Shown: positions 1 to 6,677, counted from the first letter of the stretch. The stretch is DNA of 9,255 nucleotides from JACQFZ01 sp036396275 (GCA_036396275.1 DASWLD010000161.1:1-9255), one strand, 5' to 3'. A program made the numbers and translations. The notes: generated by a model not told the origin, from the sequence alone.

Positions 1-410
1 AGATGAAACGACGGGTGGGCCGACGAAGCCCTAACCAGCGGTTGAGTCGCACGGATTCAGAACTCGCGTTCTGGAAATTCACCTTCAGCCCCACGAAATC
101 CCCGCGTGAGATTCGGCGTTCAGTTACCTCGCGTTTGAACTGGGGAAGCTCTGATTAAGTGAACATTCACCGCAAAGACGCAAAGGACGCAAAGAAAAAC
201 ATGAGTTTTTATCGAGAAAACCCTTTGCGCTCTTTGCGCCTTTGCGGTGAGAAGTAGTTTTTCGAGACTTGTTCAGAGTGCGTCCTCGTGATGAGCGCGC
301 TTCGCGAAACCTGATCAAGGTTCGTCAGGAGAAGTTTTCCCCCCGACAATCGCGCCGTCGCCGTGGGAGTACGCTACCGGAGGGTGCAAAGAAACGGCGA
401 AAACCGCCGA
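1..410. other. Gene-poor leader upstream of uvrA
   Basis: I recognise no gene here. A short plus-strand frame (3-158, 51 codons) and an overlapping minus-strand frame that runs off the left edge (about 1-155) are both open. The minus one reads protein-like (it includes GDFVGLKVNFQN) but has no ATG and matches nothing I know. It could be the remnant of a neighbouring gene or of another dispersed repeat. The middle (167-250) is a long inverted repeat that is less GC-rich than its surroundings. The part from 251 to 410 has only short, weak dyads, for example 395-399 with 405-409. Confidence 0.5.
167..250. repeat. Long imperfect inverted repeat, dispersed-repeat type
   Basis: The left arm (167-194) and right arm (223-250) are 28 nt each and pair with only three mismatches around a 28-nt A/T-rich loop. 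Each arm consists of spaced copies of a CGCAAAG-like word (GCAAAGACGCAAAGGACGC on the left). This kind of 'ACCGCAAAGRCGCAAAGG' palindrome is, from general knowledge, scattered in many bacterial genomes and often gives spurious short ORFs. The 64-codon minus-strand frame at 124-318 is such a spurious frame. The element could form a strong hairpin in a transcript. Its role is unknown. Confidence 0.85.
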
Positions 411-441
411 TTTAGATGGCCCGCGGCGGACCCGGTATACT
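411..441 (+). promoter_or_regulatory. Candidate sigma70 promoter for uvrA
   Basis: TATACT at 436-441 is a good -10 match about 25 bases before the chosen start at 467, which leaves a short leader. The best -35 match is TTTAGA (411-416), 19 bases upstream and only four of six in agreement, so the promoter may be weak or need an activator. I see no CTGT-N8-ACAG LexA box nearby, so SOS control is not supported by the sequence. Confidence 0.35.
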
Positions 442-457
442 CCCGGTTCCGCTGCGG
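421..457. promoter_or_regulatory. Inverted repeat flanking the uvrA -10 box
   Basis: CCGCGGCGGA (421-430) and TCCGCTGCGG (448-457) are complementary at nine of ten positions, and the tenth is a G-U pair in RNA. The 17-nt loop contains the TATACT box. It could be an operator overlapping the promoter. If transcription starts further upstream, it could instead be an mRNA hairpin just before the ribosome binding region. This is inferred from symmetry alone. Confidence 0.4.
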
Positions 458-466
458 AAAATTTCC

Positions 467-3400
467 ATGTCGCACGACCGCATCATCGTTAAAGGGGCCC
501 GGCAGAACAATCTGAAGGGCCTCGATCTCGAACTGCCGCTCAACGAATTGATCGTCATCACCGGCGTTTCCGGTTCCGGCAAATCGTCGCTCGCGTTCGA
601 CACCGTTTACGCCGAGGGGCAGCGGCGCTACGTGGAAACGTTTTCGCCGTACGCGCGCCAGTTTCTGGAGCGAATGGACAAGCCCGCGGCGGACCTGATC
701 GACGGGATTCCGCCCGCGATCGCCATCGACCAAACCAACCCGGTGCGCACGTCGCGTTCGACCGTCGGCACGATGACGGAGCTGAACGATCACCTGAAGC
801 TTCTGTACGCGCGCGCGGCGCGGCTTTATTGCGCGGGTTGCGGCAACGAGGTGCGGCGCGATACGCCGGAAAGCATTGCGGCCGAGCTGCTTCGGCGCGC
901 GCCGGCGAAGGCAAGCGCGCTCATTACGTTCACCGTCAAGGTTCCGGAGAATTTCTCGGAGAAGGAAATCAAGAGGTATCTCGCGCAACAGGGTTACACC
1001 CGGATCTTACGCAGTGCGCGCGAAGCGCGCGTCGGCTCGCCTCCCTCTCCGATCGAACGAGGTGCCCGCGAAGCGAGCGTCGGCTCGCTCCCTTCTCCCT
1101 CCGGGAGAAGGGATGGGGATGAGGGAACGCCGGCCCTCACCCTTTGCCCTCTCCCGAAGGGAGAGGGGAAGTTGGTGAAAATCTCCATGCCGGTGGGGAG
1201 AAGGGATGGGGATGAGGGAGCGAGGACGACGTTTGTCCTCGCCGGGAGAGGGAATGAGGGTGAGGGTGGGGCCGGCGCCGCGCTCGAAGTCATTCAGGAT
1301 CGCGTATCGCTGAACGGCGCGAATCATTCGCGCATCGTCGAGGATCTGGAGAAGGCATTGAAGCACGGACGCGGACGCGTCACCGCGTATGTATTAACCG
1401 GCGCGGATGGACCCCTTTCGCCATCCCTCCCCCGTAAACGGGGGAGTGGAATTTCTGCTGCTTGGCGCTTTTCATCCGATCTGCATTGCGCCGATTGCGA
1501 CATCGCCTACCGCGATCCGATTCCGAACCTCTTCTCCTTCAATTCGCCGGTCGGCGCTTGCGACTCCTGCCGCGGATTCGGGCGCATCATCGGGGTCGAC
1601 TACAGCCTGGTCATCCCCGACGAGTCGAAGACGCTGCGCCAAGGTGCGGTAAAGCCGTTCCAGACAGCTTCTTATAAGGAGTGCCAGGACGACCTTCTTC
1701 GATTCGCCAGGAAACGCGGCGTACCGGTCGATGTTCCATGGCGCGAACTCGGCGACAAACACCGGCGTTGGGTAATCGAGGGCGAGGGCTCTTGGTCGGA
1801 TAGGAAATGGTACGGCTGCGAGCGCTTCTTCAAGTGGCTCGAAGGGCGCGCGTACAAGATGCACATTCGCGTGCTGCTCTCGAAGTATCGAGCGTATACG
1901 CCCTGCCCCGCCTGCCATGGCGCGCGCCTTAAACCCGAGGCGCTGCGGTGGCGTCTCGGGACGACGGAGGACGCCGCGAAGATCGGCGCCGCGGCCCCGA
2001 GCGATTTGCCGGGCCTCGACATCCACGAACTAGTCAGTTTGCCCATCGAACGGGCGCGCGCATTTTTCCAGCAGGTGCACTTGCCCTCGCCGCTCGATGA
2101 AGCGACGGATCTTCTCCTCGGCGAGATTCGCGCGCGCTTCGTGTATCTCGTCGAAGTCGGCCTCGGCTACCTGACGCTCGACCGCCAGTCGCGCACGCTG
2201 TCGGGCGGCGAGGTGCAGCGCATCAATCTCACGACCGCGCTCGGCACCTCGCTCGTCAATACGCTGTTCGTCCTCGATGAACCCTCGATCGGACTGCACG
2301 CGCGCGACATCGAGCGCGTCGTGCGCGTACTGCACCGATTGCGCGACGCCGGTAACACGTTGTTGGTGGTCGAGCACGACCCGCAAGTAATGGCGGCCGC
2401 CGATCGCATTCTCGACATCGGTCCCGGTCCGGGCGAACGCGGCGGCCAGGTGGTTTTTTTCGGAACGCCGAACGAGATGCGAAGCGCGCACACGCTGACG
2501 GCGGACTATCTGAACGGACGGAAGTCTGTTACTGCCGTGAGGGCGGGAGGTCGGGAGATCGGGAGAGCGAAACAGACGTTGCAGATTCTCGGCGCGCAGG
2601 AGAACAACCTCAAGAACATCGACGTCGAGATTCCGCTCAATCGGCTCGTGTGCGTCACCGGCGTTTCGGGCTCCGGCAAGAGCACGCTGATCCAGGACGT
2701 CCTGTACAACGCGCTGATCAAACTTAAAGGTCGGCCGAAGGATACGCCCGGGAGCCACCGCGCGATCCGGGGTCATGAATTAATCGGCGACGCCGTCATG
2801 GTCGATCAGTCGCCGATTGGGAAAACCGCTCGCTCCAACCCGGCAAGCTACGTCGGCGCTTGGGATGCCATTCGCAAACGGTTCGCCGCGGAGCCGTTGG
2901 CACAGGAACGCGGCTATACGGCCGGGACGTTTTCTTTCAACTCCGGCAGCGGCCGTTGCCCAAGCTGCACCGGCTCCGGTTTCGAGCACGTCGAAATGCA
3001 ATTTCTTTCCGACGTGTACGTCCGCTGTGCCGACTGCGATGGCCGCCGCTTCCGCGCGGAGACGCTGGAGCTGAAGCTGCTGCCGAGCGGCCAGTCACAG
3101 GCCCGGTCCATTGCCGACGTGCTCGACATGACGGTTTCGGAGGCGCGCGAGTTTTTCGCCGGCTGTCCGGAAGTGCTGCGCGGATTGGAACCGCTGACCG
3201 CCGTCGGTCTTTCTTACCTAAAACTCGGCCAGCCGGTGCCGACGCTTTCCGGCGGCGAGGCCCAGCGCCTCAAGTTGGCCGGCTATCTCGCCGAAGCCAA
3301 AGGCCGCAAGAACACCGGCAGCACGCTGTTCCTATTCGACGAGCCGACGACGGGGCTGCATTTCGACGATATCGCGACGCTGTTGCGCGCGTTCCGGCGG

Positions 3401-6400
3401 TTGCTCGCCGAAGGCCATTCGTTGGTCGTTATCGAACACAATCTCGACGTCGTTCGCGCGGCCGACTGGATCGTCGACCTCGGTCCGGAAGGCGGCGATG
3501 CGGGCGGCGAGATCGTTTGCGTCGGTACGCCGAACACGGTCGCGAAACACAAGACCAGTCACACCGGCAAAGCGCTGCGGGGATATGGCCAAGAAACGTC
3601 GTTCGTTCTGAGCCGGTCGAAGGACGAACGGAACGCGCTTCGAACCGAAAGGGTTCGCATCAGCGAACAAGCCCTCCCTTCTCCCTCCGGGAGAAGGGTC
3701 GGGGATGAGGGAAAACCCGTCGAACCTTCGCAACCCTCACCCTCATTCCCTCTCCCGGAGGGAGAGGGAGGCGAGCCGAGTGCGCTACGCGCGCCTAATA
3801 TGATTTGCGTTTATCACGCGCGCGAGCACAATCTGAAGAACATCGAAGCCCGCATCCCGCGCGAATGCTTCACCGTCATCACCGGCGTCTCCGGCAGCGG
3901 CAAGAGCACGCTCGCGTTCGATATCTTGTTCAACGAGGGCCAGCGGCGCTACCTCGAATCGCTGAACGCCTATGCGCGCTCGCTGGTGCAGCCCGCCTCG
4001 CGGCCGGACGTCGATGCGATCTACGGTCTGCCGCCGACGGTCGCGATCGAGCAGCGTACCAGCCGCGGCGGGCGAAAGAGCACCGTGGCCACGCTCACCG
4101 AGATCTATCACTTCCTGCGGCTGCTGTTTGTCAAACTCGGCGTGCCGCACTGTCCCGACTGCCACGTGCCGATCGACGCGCAAACGCCCGAGGCGATTCT
4201 CGCGCGCATCATGCGGGACCACCGCGGCCACAGGATTCAAGTACTCGCGCCGCTCGTCACCGCGCGCAAGGGGTATTACACCGATCTCGCCAAATGGGCG
4301 CTGACAAAAGGATTCGCGTTCCTGCGCGTCGACGGCGAGCGCACGCCGACGGCGACGTGGCCCCGCCTGGCGCGCTTTCGCGAACACGACATTGAACTGC
4401 CCGTCGGCGAAATTGCCGTGACCGCGAAAGCCGAAAAGGAGCTGCGCGCCCTGCTCGCACGCGCCGTCGATTTCGGCAAGGGGGTAGTACAAATTTTATG
4501 GGAGACTTCCACCAACTTCCCCTCTCCCTCCGGGAGAGGGCAAAGGGTGAGGGGGTCGGCCCTCATCCCCATCCCTTCTCCCGAAGGGAGAAGGGAGCGA
4601 GCCGGGCGCGACGCGCGCGATGTCGTACACACGGTGACGTTCTCGACAAAGCGCGCTTGCCCCAATTGCAGCCGTGGATTTCCCGATCTCGATCCACGGC
4701 TGTTTTCGTATAACTCCAAACATGGCTGGTGCGAACGCTGCTACGGCACCGGGCTCAAGCTGTCGGGTTTCGAGTGGGGCGAGGAGCAGGAAAAGACCGG
4801 CGACGGCCATGTGCTCGACAGCTGGGTGTCGTGGCTCGAGATCGACGAAACCTGTCCGGCATGCGACGGCACGCGACTGAACCCGACCGCGCTCGCCGTG
4901 CGCTTTCAAGACCGATCGATCGCCGAGTTGGCGGCACTGCCGGTGGAAGCCGCGCAGAGATTCTTCGACAAGCTCAACCTGCGCGGCCGCGCGGCCGCGA
5001 TCGCGCGCGACATCCTGCCGGAGATTCGCTCGCGCCTGCGGTTCTTGAAACAAGTCGGCCTCGATTATCTTTCCCTCGACCGCTCCGCGCCGACGTTGTC
5101 GGGCGGCGAGGCGCAGCGCATTCGGCTCGCGTCGCAACTGGGCTCGAATCTTCGCGGCGTGTGCTACATACTCGATGAACCCACGATCGGACTGCATCAC
5201 CGCGATAACCAGCGGCTGCTCGATACGCTCGTCGCGCTGAAAGAAAAGGGAAATACCGTGATCGTGGTCGAACACGACGAAGACACGATCCGGCGCGCGC
5301 AGCATGTCATCGATCTCGGCCCCGGCGCCGGCAAGCTCGGCGGGCAAGTGATCGCCGCGGGATCGGCAAGCGATGTGATGCGCGAGCCGCGGTCGCTCAC
5401 CGGGCGCTTTCTGGCCAACCCGCTGGAACATCCGCTGCACACGCGCCGCCCGATCGAGAAATCCGCGCCGGCCCTCGATATCCTCGGTGCGAGTCTGCAC
5501 AACCTGCAAAACCTCCGGGTGCGGCTGCCGCTCGGGCGTCTCACGGTCGTCACCGGCGTATCCGGATCGGGCAAGTCCACGCTCGCGCGCGACGTGTTGC
5601 ACGACAATCTCAGCCGGATGGTTGTCGAGCGCCGCAAGAAAACTAAGACGCCGTTGCACGGCTGCCGCGATATTCGCGGCGCCGAACACATCGCGCGCGT
5701 GCTGGAAGTCGATCAGACGCCGATCGGCAAGACGCCGCGTTCCTGCCCCGCGACGTATGTCGGCTTCTGGGATCCGATACGCCGACTGTTCGCCGACATG
5801 CCGGAGGCGCGGCTGCGCGGCTACGGGCCGAGCCGGTTTTCGTTCAACGTCGCGGGCGGGCGCTGCGATACGTGCGAAGGCCAAGGCGTGCGCACGATCG
5901 AGATGAGCTTCCTGCCGGATGTGACGGTGCCGTGCGACGCTTGCTGCGGCGCGCGCTTCAACGGCGAGACGTTAACGGTGCGCTACAAAGAAAAAACCGT
6001 CGGCGAGGTGCTGGCCATGAGCATCGACGAAGCGCTGGCGTTTTTCAGCGCGCACCCGCGCATTCATCACGCCCTGCAATTGTTGCAACAGGTCGGTCTC
6101 GGCTATCTAACGCTCGGCCAACCGTCGCCGACGCTTTCCGGCGGCGAAGCGCAACGCATCAAGCTGGTCACCGAACTGGCGAAAACCGGTTCGGTGACCA
6201 TCCCGGGCGAAGCGCAGCACAGACCCGGGATCCAGAGGGTTCCAAAGGAAACGCTCTACATTCTGGACGAACCCACCGTCGGGCTGCACATGGCCGACGT
6301 GGAAAAACTGATTCGCGTGCTGCACCGGCTGGTCGACGCGGGCAATACGGTGGTCGTGATCGAACACAATCTTGACGTCATTGCCGAAGCGGACTGGATC

Positions 6401-6598
6401 GTCGACCTCGGTCCGGAAGGCGGAGCCGGCGGCGGTCGCGTGGTGGCGTCCGGTTCGCCCGACGCGGTCGCGACGCACGGCGGCTCGCACACGGCCAAGG
6501 CGTTGCGAAACTTTCTGCAACCGAGGCGACCAAAAACCGCCCCCGAGGTCCCTTCCCGTCCGTCGACTCAGCGAAGTGCGCAGGTCATTTTGGACTGA
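467..6598 (+). CDS. uvrA: Tandem-fused UvrA, four ABC ATPase domains
   Basis: This is the damage-sensing ATPase of UvrABC nucleotide excision repair, in the double-length form. Normal UvrA is about 940 residues and works as a dimer; this protein has 2043. Numbered from the ATG at 467, the Walker A lysines are K39, K738, K1146 and K1703. LSGGE signatures start at L578, L927, L1544 and L1890. Walker B DE pairs are 604/605, 958/959, 1570/1571 and 1934/1935. Zinc cysteines are C341/344/365/368, C831/834/854/857, C1398/1401/1422/1425 and C1800/1803/1823/1826. Half 1 ends near 1040, and half 2 starts near M1112 (MICVYHAREHNLKNI). The UvrB-docking region looks canonical in half 2 (ARKGYYTDLAKWALTKG) but diverged in half 1. 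In-frame repeats lengthen the protein at about residues 184-270, 315-329, 689-701, 1042-1111, 1345-1384 and 1909-1925. I chose 467 over the ATG at 416 because homology begins there (MSHDRIIVKGARQNNLKGL), GGAAA lies 6 nt before it, and the candidate -10 box lies between the two ATGs. A separate standard UvrA elsewhere in the genome is likely but not visible. Confidence 0.95.
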   Translation: MSHDRIIVKGARQNNLKGLDLELPLNELIVITGVSGSGKSSLAFDTVYAEGQRRYVETFSPYARQFLERMDKPAADLIDGIPPAIAIDQTNPVRTSRSTVGTMTELNDHLKLLYARAARLYCAGCGNEVRRDTPESIAAELLRRAPAKASALITFTVKVPENFSEKEIKRYLAQQGYTRILRSAREARVGSPPSPIERGAREASVGSLPSPSGRRDGDEGTPALTLCPLPKGEGKLVKISMPVGRRDGDEGARTTFVLAGRGNEGEGGAGAALEVIQDRVSLNGANHSRIVEDLEKALKHGRGRVTAYVLTGADGPLSPSLPRKRGSGISAAWRFSSDLHCADCDIAYRDPIPNLFSFNSPVGACDSCRGFGRIIGVDYSLVIPDESKTLRQGAVKPFQTASYKECQDDLLRFARKRGVPVDVPWRELGDKHRRWVIEGEGSWSDRKWYGCERFFKWLEGRAYKMHIRVLLSKYRAYTPCPACHGARLKPEALRWRLGTTEDAAKIGAAAPSDLPGLDIHELVSLPIERARAFFQQVHLPSPLDEATDLLLGEIRARFVYLVEVGLGYLTLDRQSRTLSGGEVQRINLTTALGTSLVNTLFVLDEPSIGLHARDIERVVRVLHRLRDAGNTLLVVEHDPQVMAAADRILDIGPGPGERGGQVVFFGTPNEMRSAHTLTADYLNGRKSVTAVRAGGREIGRAKQTLQILGAQENNLKNIDVEIPLNRLVCVTGVSGSGKSTLIQDVLYNALIKLKGRPKDTPGSHRAIRGHELIGDAVMVDQSPIGKTARSNPASYVGAWDAIRKRFAAEPLAQERGYTAGTFSFNSGSGRCPSCTGSGFEHVEMQFLSDVYVRCADCDGRRFRAETLELKLLPSGQSQARSIADVLDMTVSEAREFFAGCPEVLRGLEPLTAVGLSYLKLGQPVPTLSGGEAQRLKLAGYLAEAKGRKNTGSTLFLFDEPTTGLHFDDIATLLRAFRRLLAEGHSLVVIEHNLDVVRAADWIVDLGPEGGDAGGEIVCVGTPNTVAKHKTSHTGKALRGYGQETSFVLSRSKDERNALRTERVRISEQALPSPSGRRVGDEGKPVEPSQPSPSFPLPEGEGGEPSALRAPNMICVYHAREHNLKNIEARIPRECFTVITGVSGSGKSTLAFDILFNEGQRRYLESLNAYARSLVQPASRPDVDAIYGLPPTVAIEQRTSRGGRKSTVATLTEIYHFLRLLFVKLGVPHCPDCHVPIDAQTPEAILARIMRDHRGHRIQVLAPLVTARKGYYTDLAKWALTKGFAFLRVDGERTPTATWPRLARFREHDIELPVGEIAVTAKAEKELRALLARAVDFGKGVVQILWETSTNFPSPSGRGQRVRGSALIPIPSPEGRRERAGRDARDVVHTVTFSTKRACPNCSRGFPDLDPRLFSYNSKHGWCERCYGTGLKLSGFEWGEEQEKTGDGHVLDSWVSWLEIDETCPACDGTRLNPTALAVRFQDRSIAELAALPVEAAQRFFDKLNLRGRAAAIARDILPEIRSRLRFLKQVGLDYLSLDRSAPTLSGGEAQRIRLASQLGSNLRGVCYILDEPTIGLHHRDNQRLLDTLVALKEKGNTVIVVEHDEDTIRRAQHVIDLGPGAGKLGGQVIAAGSASDVMREPRSLTGRFLANPLEHPLHTRRPIEKSAPALDILGASLHNLQNLRVRLPLGRLTVVTGVSGSGKSTLARDVLHDNLSRMVVERRKKTKTPLHGCRDIRGAEHIARVLEVDQTPIGKTPRSCPATYVGFWDPIRRLFADMPEARLRGYGPSRFSFNVAGGRCDTCEGQGVRTIEMSFLPDVTVPCDACCGARFNGETLTVRYKEKTVGEVLAMSIDEALAFFSAHPRIHHALQLLQQVGLGYLTLGQPSPTLSGGEAQRIKLVTELAKTGSVTIPGEAQHRPGIQRVPKETLYILDEPTVGLHMADVEKLIRVLHRLVDAGNTVVVIEHNLDVIAEADWIVDLGPEGGAGGGRVVASGSPDAVATHGGSHTAKALRNFLQPRRPKTAPEVPSRPSTQRSAQVILD
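1019..1088 (+). repeat. Direct repeat pair inside uvrA half 1
   Basis: Two 22-nt copies, 1019-1040 and 1067-1088, differ at one base and sit 48 nt (16 codons) apart, so they are read in the same frame (AREARVGS and AREASVGS). They start the compound insertion that splits the UvrB-docking region of half 1. Normal UvrA has no counterpart of this peptide. Confidence 0.8.
1090..1186 (+). repeat. Two-hairpin palindromic element, copy 1 (in frame)
   Basis: Hairpin 1 (1090-1112) has perfect 10-bp arms CCCTTCTCCC/GGGAGAAGGG around TCC. Hairpin 2 (1147-1167) has perfect 9-bp arms CCCTCTCCC/GGGAGAGGG around GAA. They are joined by a G-rich then C-rich spacer. The layout resembles paired REP sequences (BIME-like). 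It is translated as LPSPSGRRDGDEGTPALTL and onward, a low-complexity, probably disordered segment. The copy at 4501-4595 is the reverse complement of nearly the whole unit. Confidence 0.9.
1196..1270 (+). repeat. Related repeat module with extra hairpin
   Basis: Positions 1196-1219 repeat 1103-1126 exactly (24 nt), 93 nt downstream and in the same frame (GRRDGDEG both times). A perfect 8-bp hairpin GCGAGGAC/GTCCTCGC follows (1220-1242). The block 1242-1266 then matches 3734-3758 as a perfect 25-nt reverse complement. Together with copy 1 this makes a compound insertion of about 87 codons. Confidence 0.85.
1427..1446 (+). repeat. Second palindrome family inside uvrA half 1
   Basis: CTCCCCCGT and ACGGGGGAG form a perfect 9-bp stem around two A bases. 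It is read as part of LSPSLPRKRGSG (near residues 315-329), just before the first zinc module. The sequence is distinct from the CCCTTCTCCC family, so it is a separate kind of dispersed repeat. The inserted stretch is probably about 1408-1452, but its exact ends cannot be fixed without an alignment. Confidence 0.75.
2545..2568 (+). repeat. Three-unit 8-bp tandem repeat at domain joint
   Basis: GGGAGGTC, GGGAGATC and GGGAGAGC follow one another. They encode part of VRAGGREIGRAK at the junction between the first and second ATPase domains. The period of 8 is not a multiple of 3, so gain or loss of one unit would shift the frame and truncate the protein. Confidence 0.65.
3600..3631 (+). repeat. 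Third dispersed-repeat family in inter-half linker
   Basis: The sequence pairs CGTTCGTTCTGAG with CGAAGGACGAACG imperfectly around a short centre. It resembles the common 'CGTTCGTCCTGAGC...TCGAAGGACGAACG' palindrome that I know from many bacterial genomes. It is translated as FVLSRSKDERNA at the start of the linker between the UvrA halves. A small perfect hairpin, GTTCGC/GCGAAC (3653-3668), follows. Confidence 0.7.
3676..3768 (+). repeat. Two-hairpin element, diverged copy in linker
   Basis: Hairpin 1 (3676-3698) is identical to 1090-1112. Hairpin 2 (3748-3768) has the CCCTCTCCC/GGGAGAGGG arms with a GGA loop. The stretch 3689-3712 matches 1103-1126 at 22 of 24 positions, and 3734-3758 is the exact reverse complement of 1242-1266. 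It encodes ALPSPSGRRVGDEGKPVEP and onward, and makes up much of the roughly 70-residue linker joining the two UvrA halves. Confidence 0.9.
4501..4595 (-). repeat. Two-hairpin element, inverted copy (in frame)
   Basis: This is the reverse complement of 1090-1186 with only a handful of differences and a 2-nt length difference near the centre. Hairpins are at 4520-4540 (9-bp arms, loop TCC) and 4573-4595 (10-bp arms, loop GAA). Read on the plus strand it gives TNFPSPSGRGQRVRGSALIP and onward, still in frame with uvrA. It sits just before the zinc module of half 2, the position equivalent to the 1427-1446 palindrome in half 1. Confidence 0.9.
6200..6231 (+). repeat. Fourth palindrome family, in ATPase domain 4
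   Basis: ATCCCGGG (6200-6207) and CCCGGGAT (6224-6231) form a perfect 8-bp stem with a 16-nt loop. It encodes IPGEAQHRPGIQ, part of an insertion of roughly 17 residues between the signature helix (LSGGEAQRIKL) and Walker B (TLYILDEP). Single-length UvrA has only a short loop there. It looks like a further dispersed 'CCCGGGAT' repeat. Confidence 0.7.
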
Positions 6599-6603
6599 AC
6601 GCC

Positions 6604-6635
6604 GCGGCAGGACCGGCGCCGTAGACCGCTTTTTT
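6604..6635 (+). terminator. Possible weak terminator after uvrA
   Basis: GCGG (6604-6607) can pair with CCGC (6626-6629), with an inner palindrome CGGCGCCG, followed directly by six T (6630-6635). It starts five bases after the uvrA stop codon. The outer stem is only 4 bp, so the call is tentative. It lies in the 79-bp gap between convergent genes. Confidence 0.35.
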
Positions 6636-6677
6636 CAGACGCGTCGTTTCCCAATGCGCGCCCATCCGCCGGACAGG

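Noticed and set aside
124..318. 64-codon minus-strand ORF upstream of uvrA
   Set aside because: It is made mostly by the 167-250 inverted repeat. Such repeats give recurring false ORFs.
416..466. Longer uvrA start at the ATG at 416
   Set aside because: The extra 17 residues have no counterpart in UvrA, and the candidate -10 box lies downstream of that ATG.
1016..1270. CRISPR array or minisatellite
   Set aside because: Units are palindromic, of unequal size and irregular spacing, and they are translated in frame. There are no uniform repeats with unique spacers.
4496..5884. 462-codon minus-strand open frame antisense to uvrA half 2
   Set aside because: It lies fully inside a well-supported gene with intact motifs. 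Long antisense openings are expected in GC-rich DNA, and the translation shows no known domain.
467..6598. Pseudogene or assembly chimera of two uvrA genes
   Set aside because: A single open frame of 2043 codons with every ATPase and zinc motif intact, and two clearly diverged halves, argues for a real fused gene.
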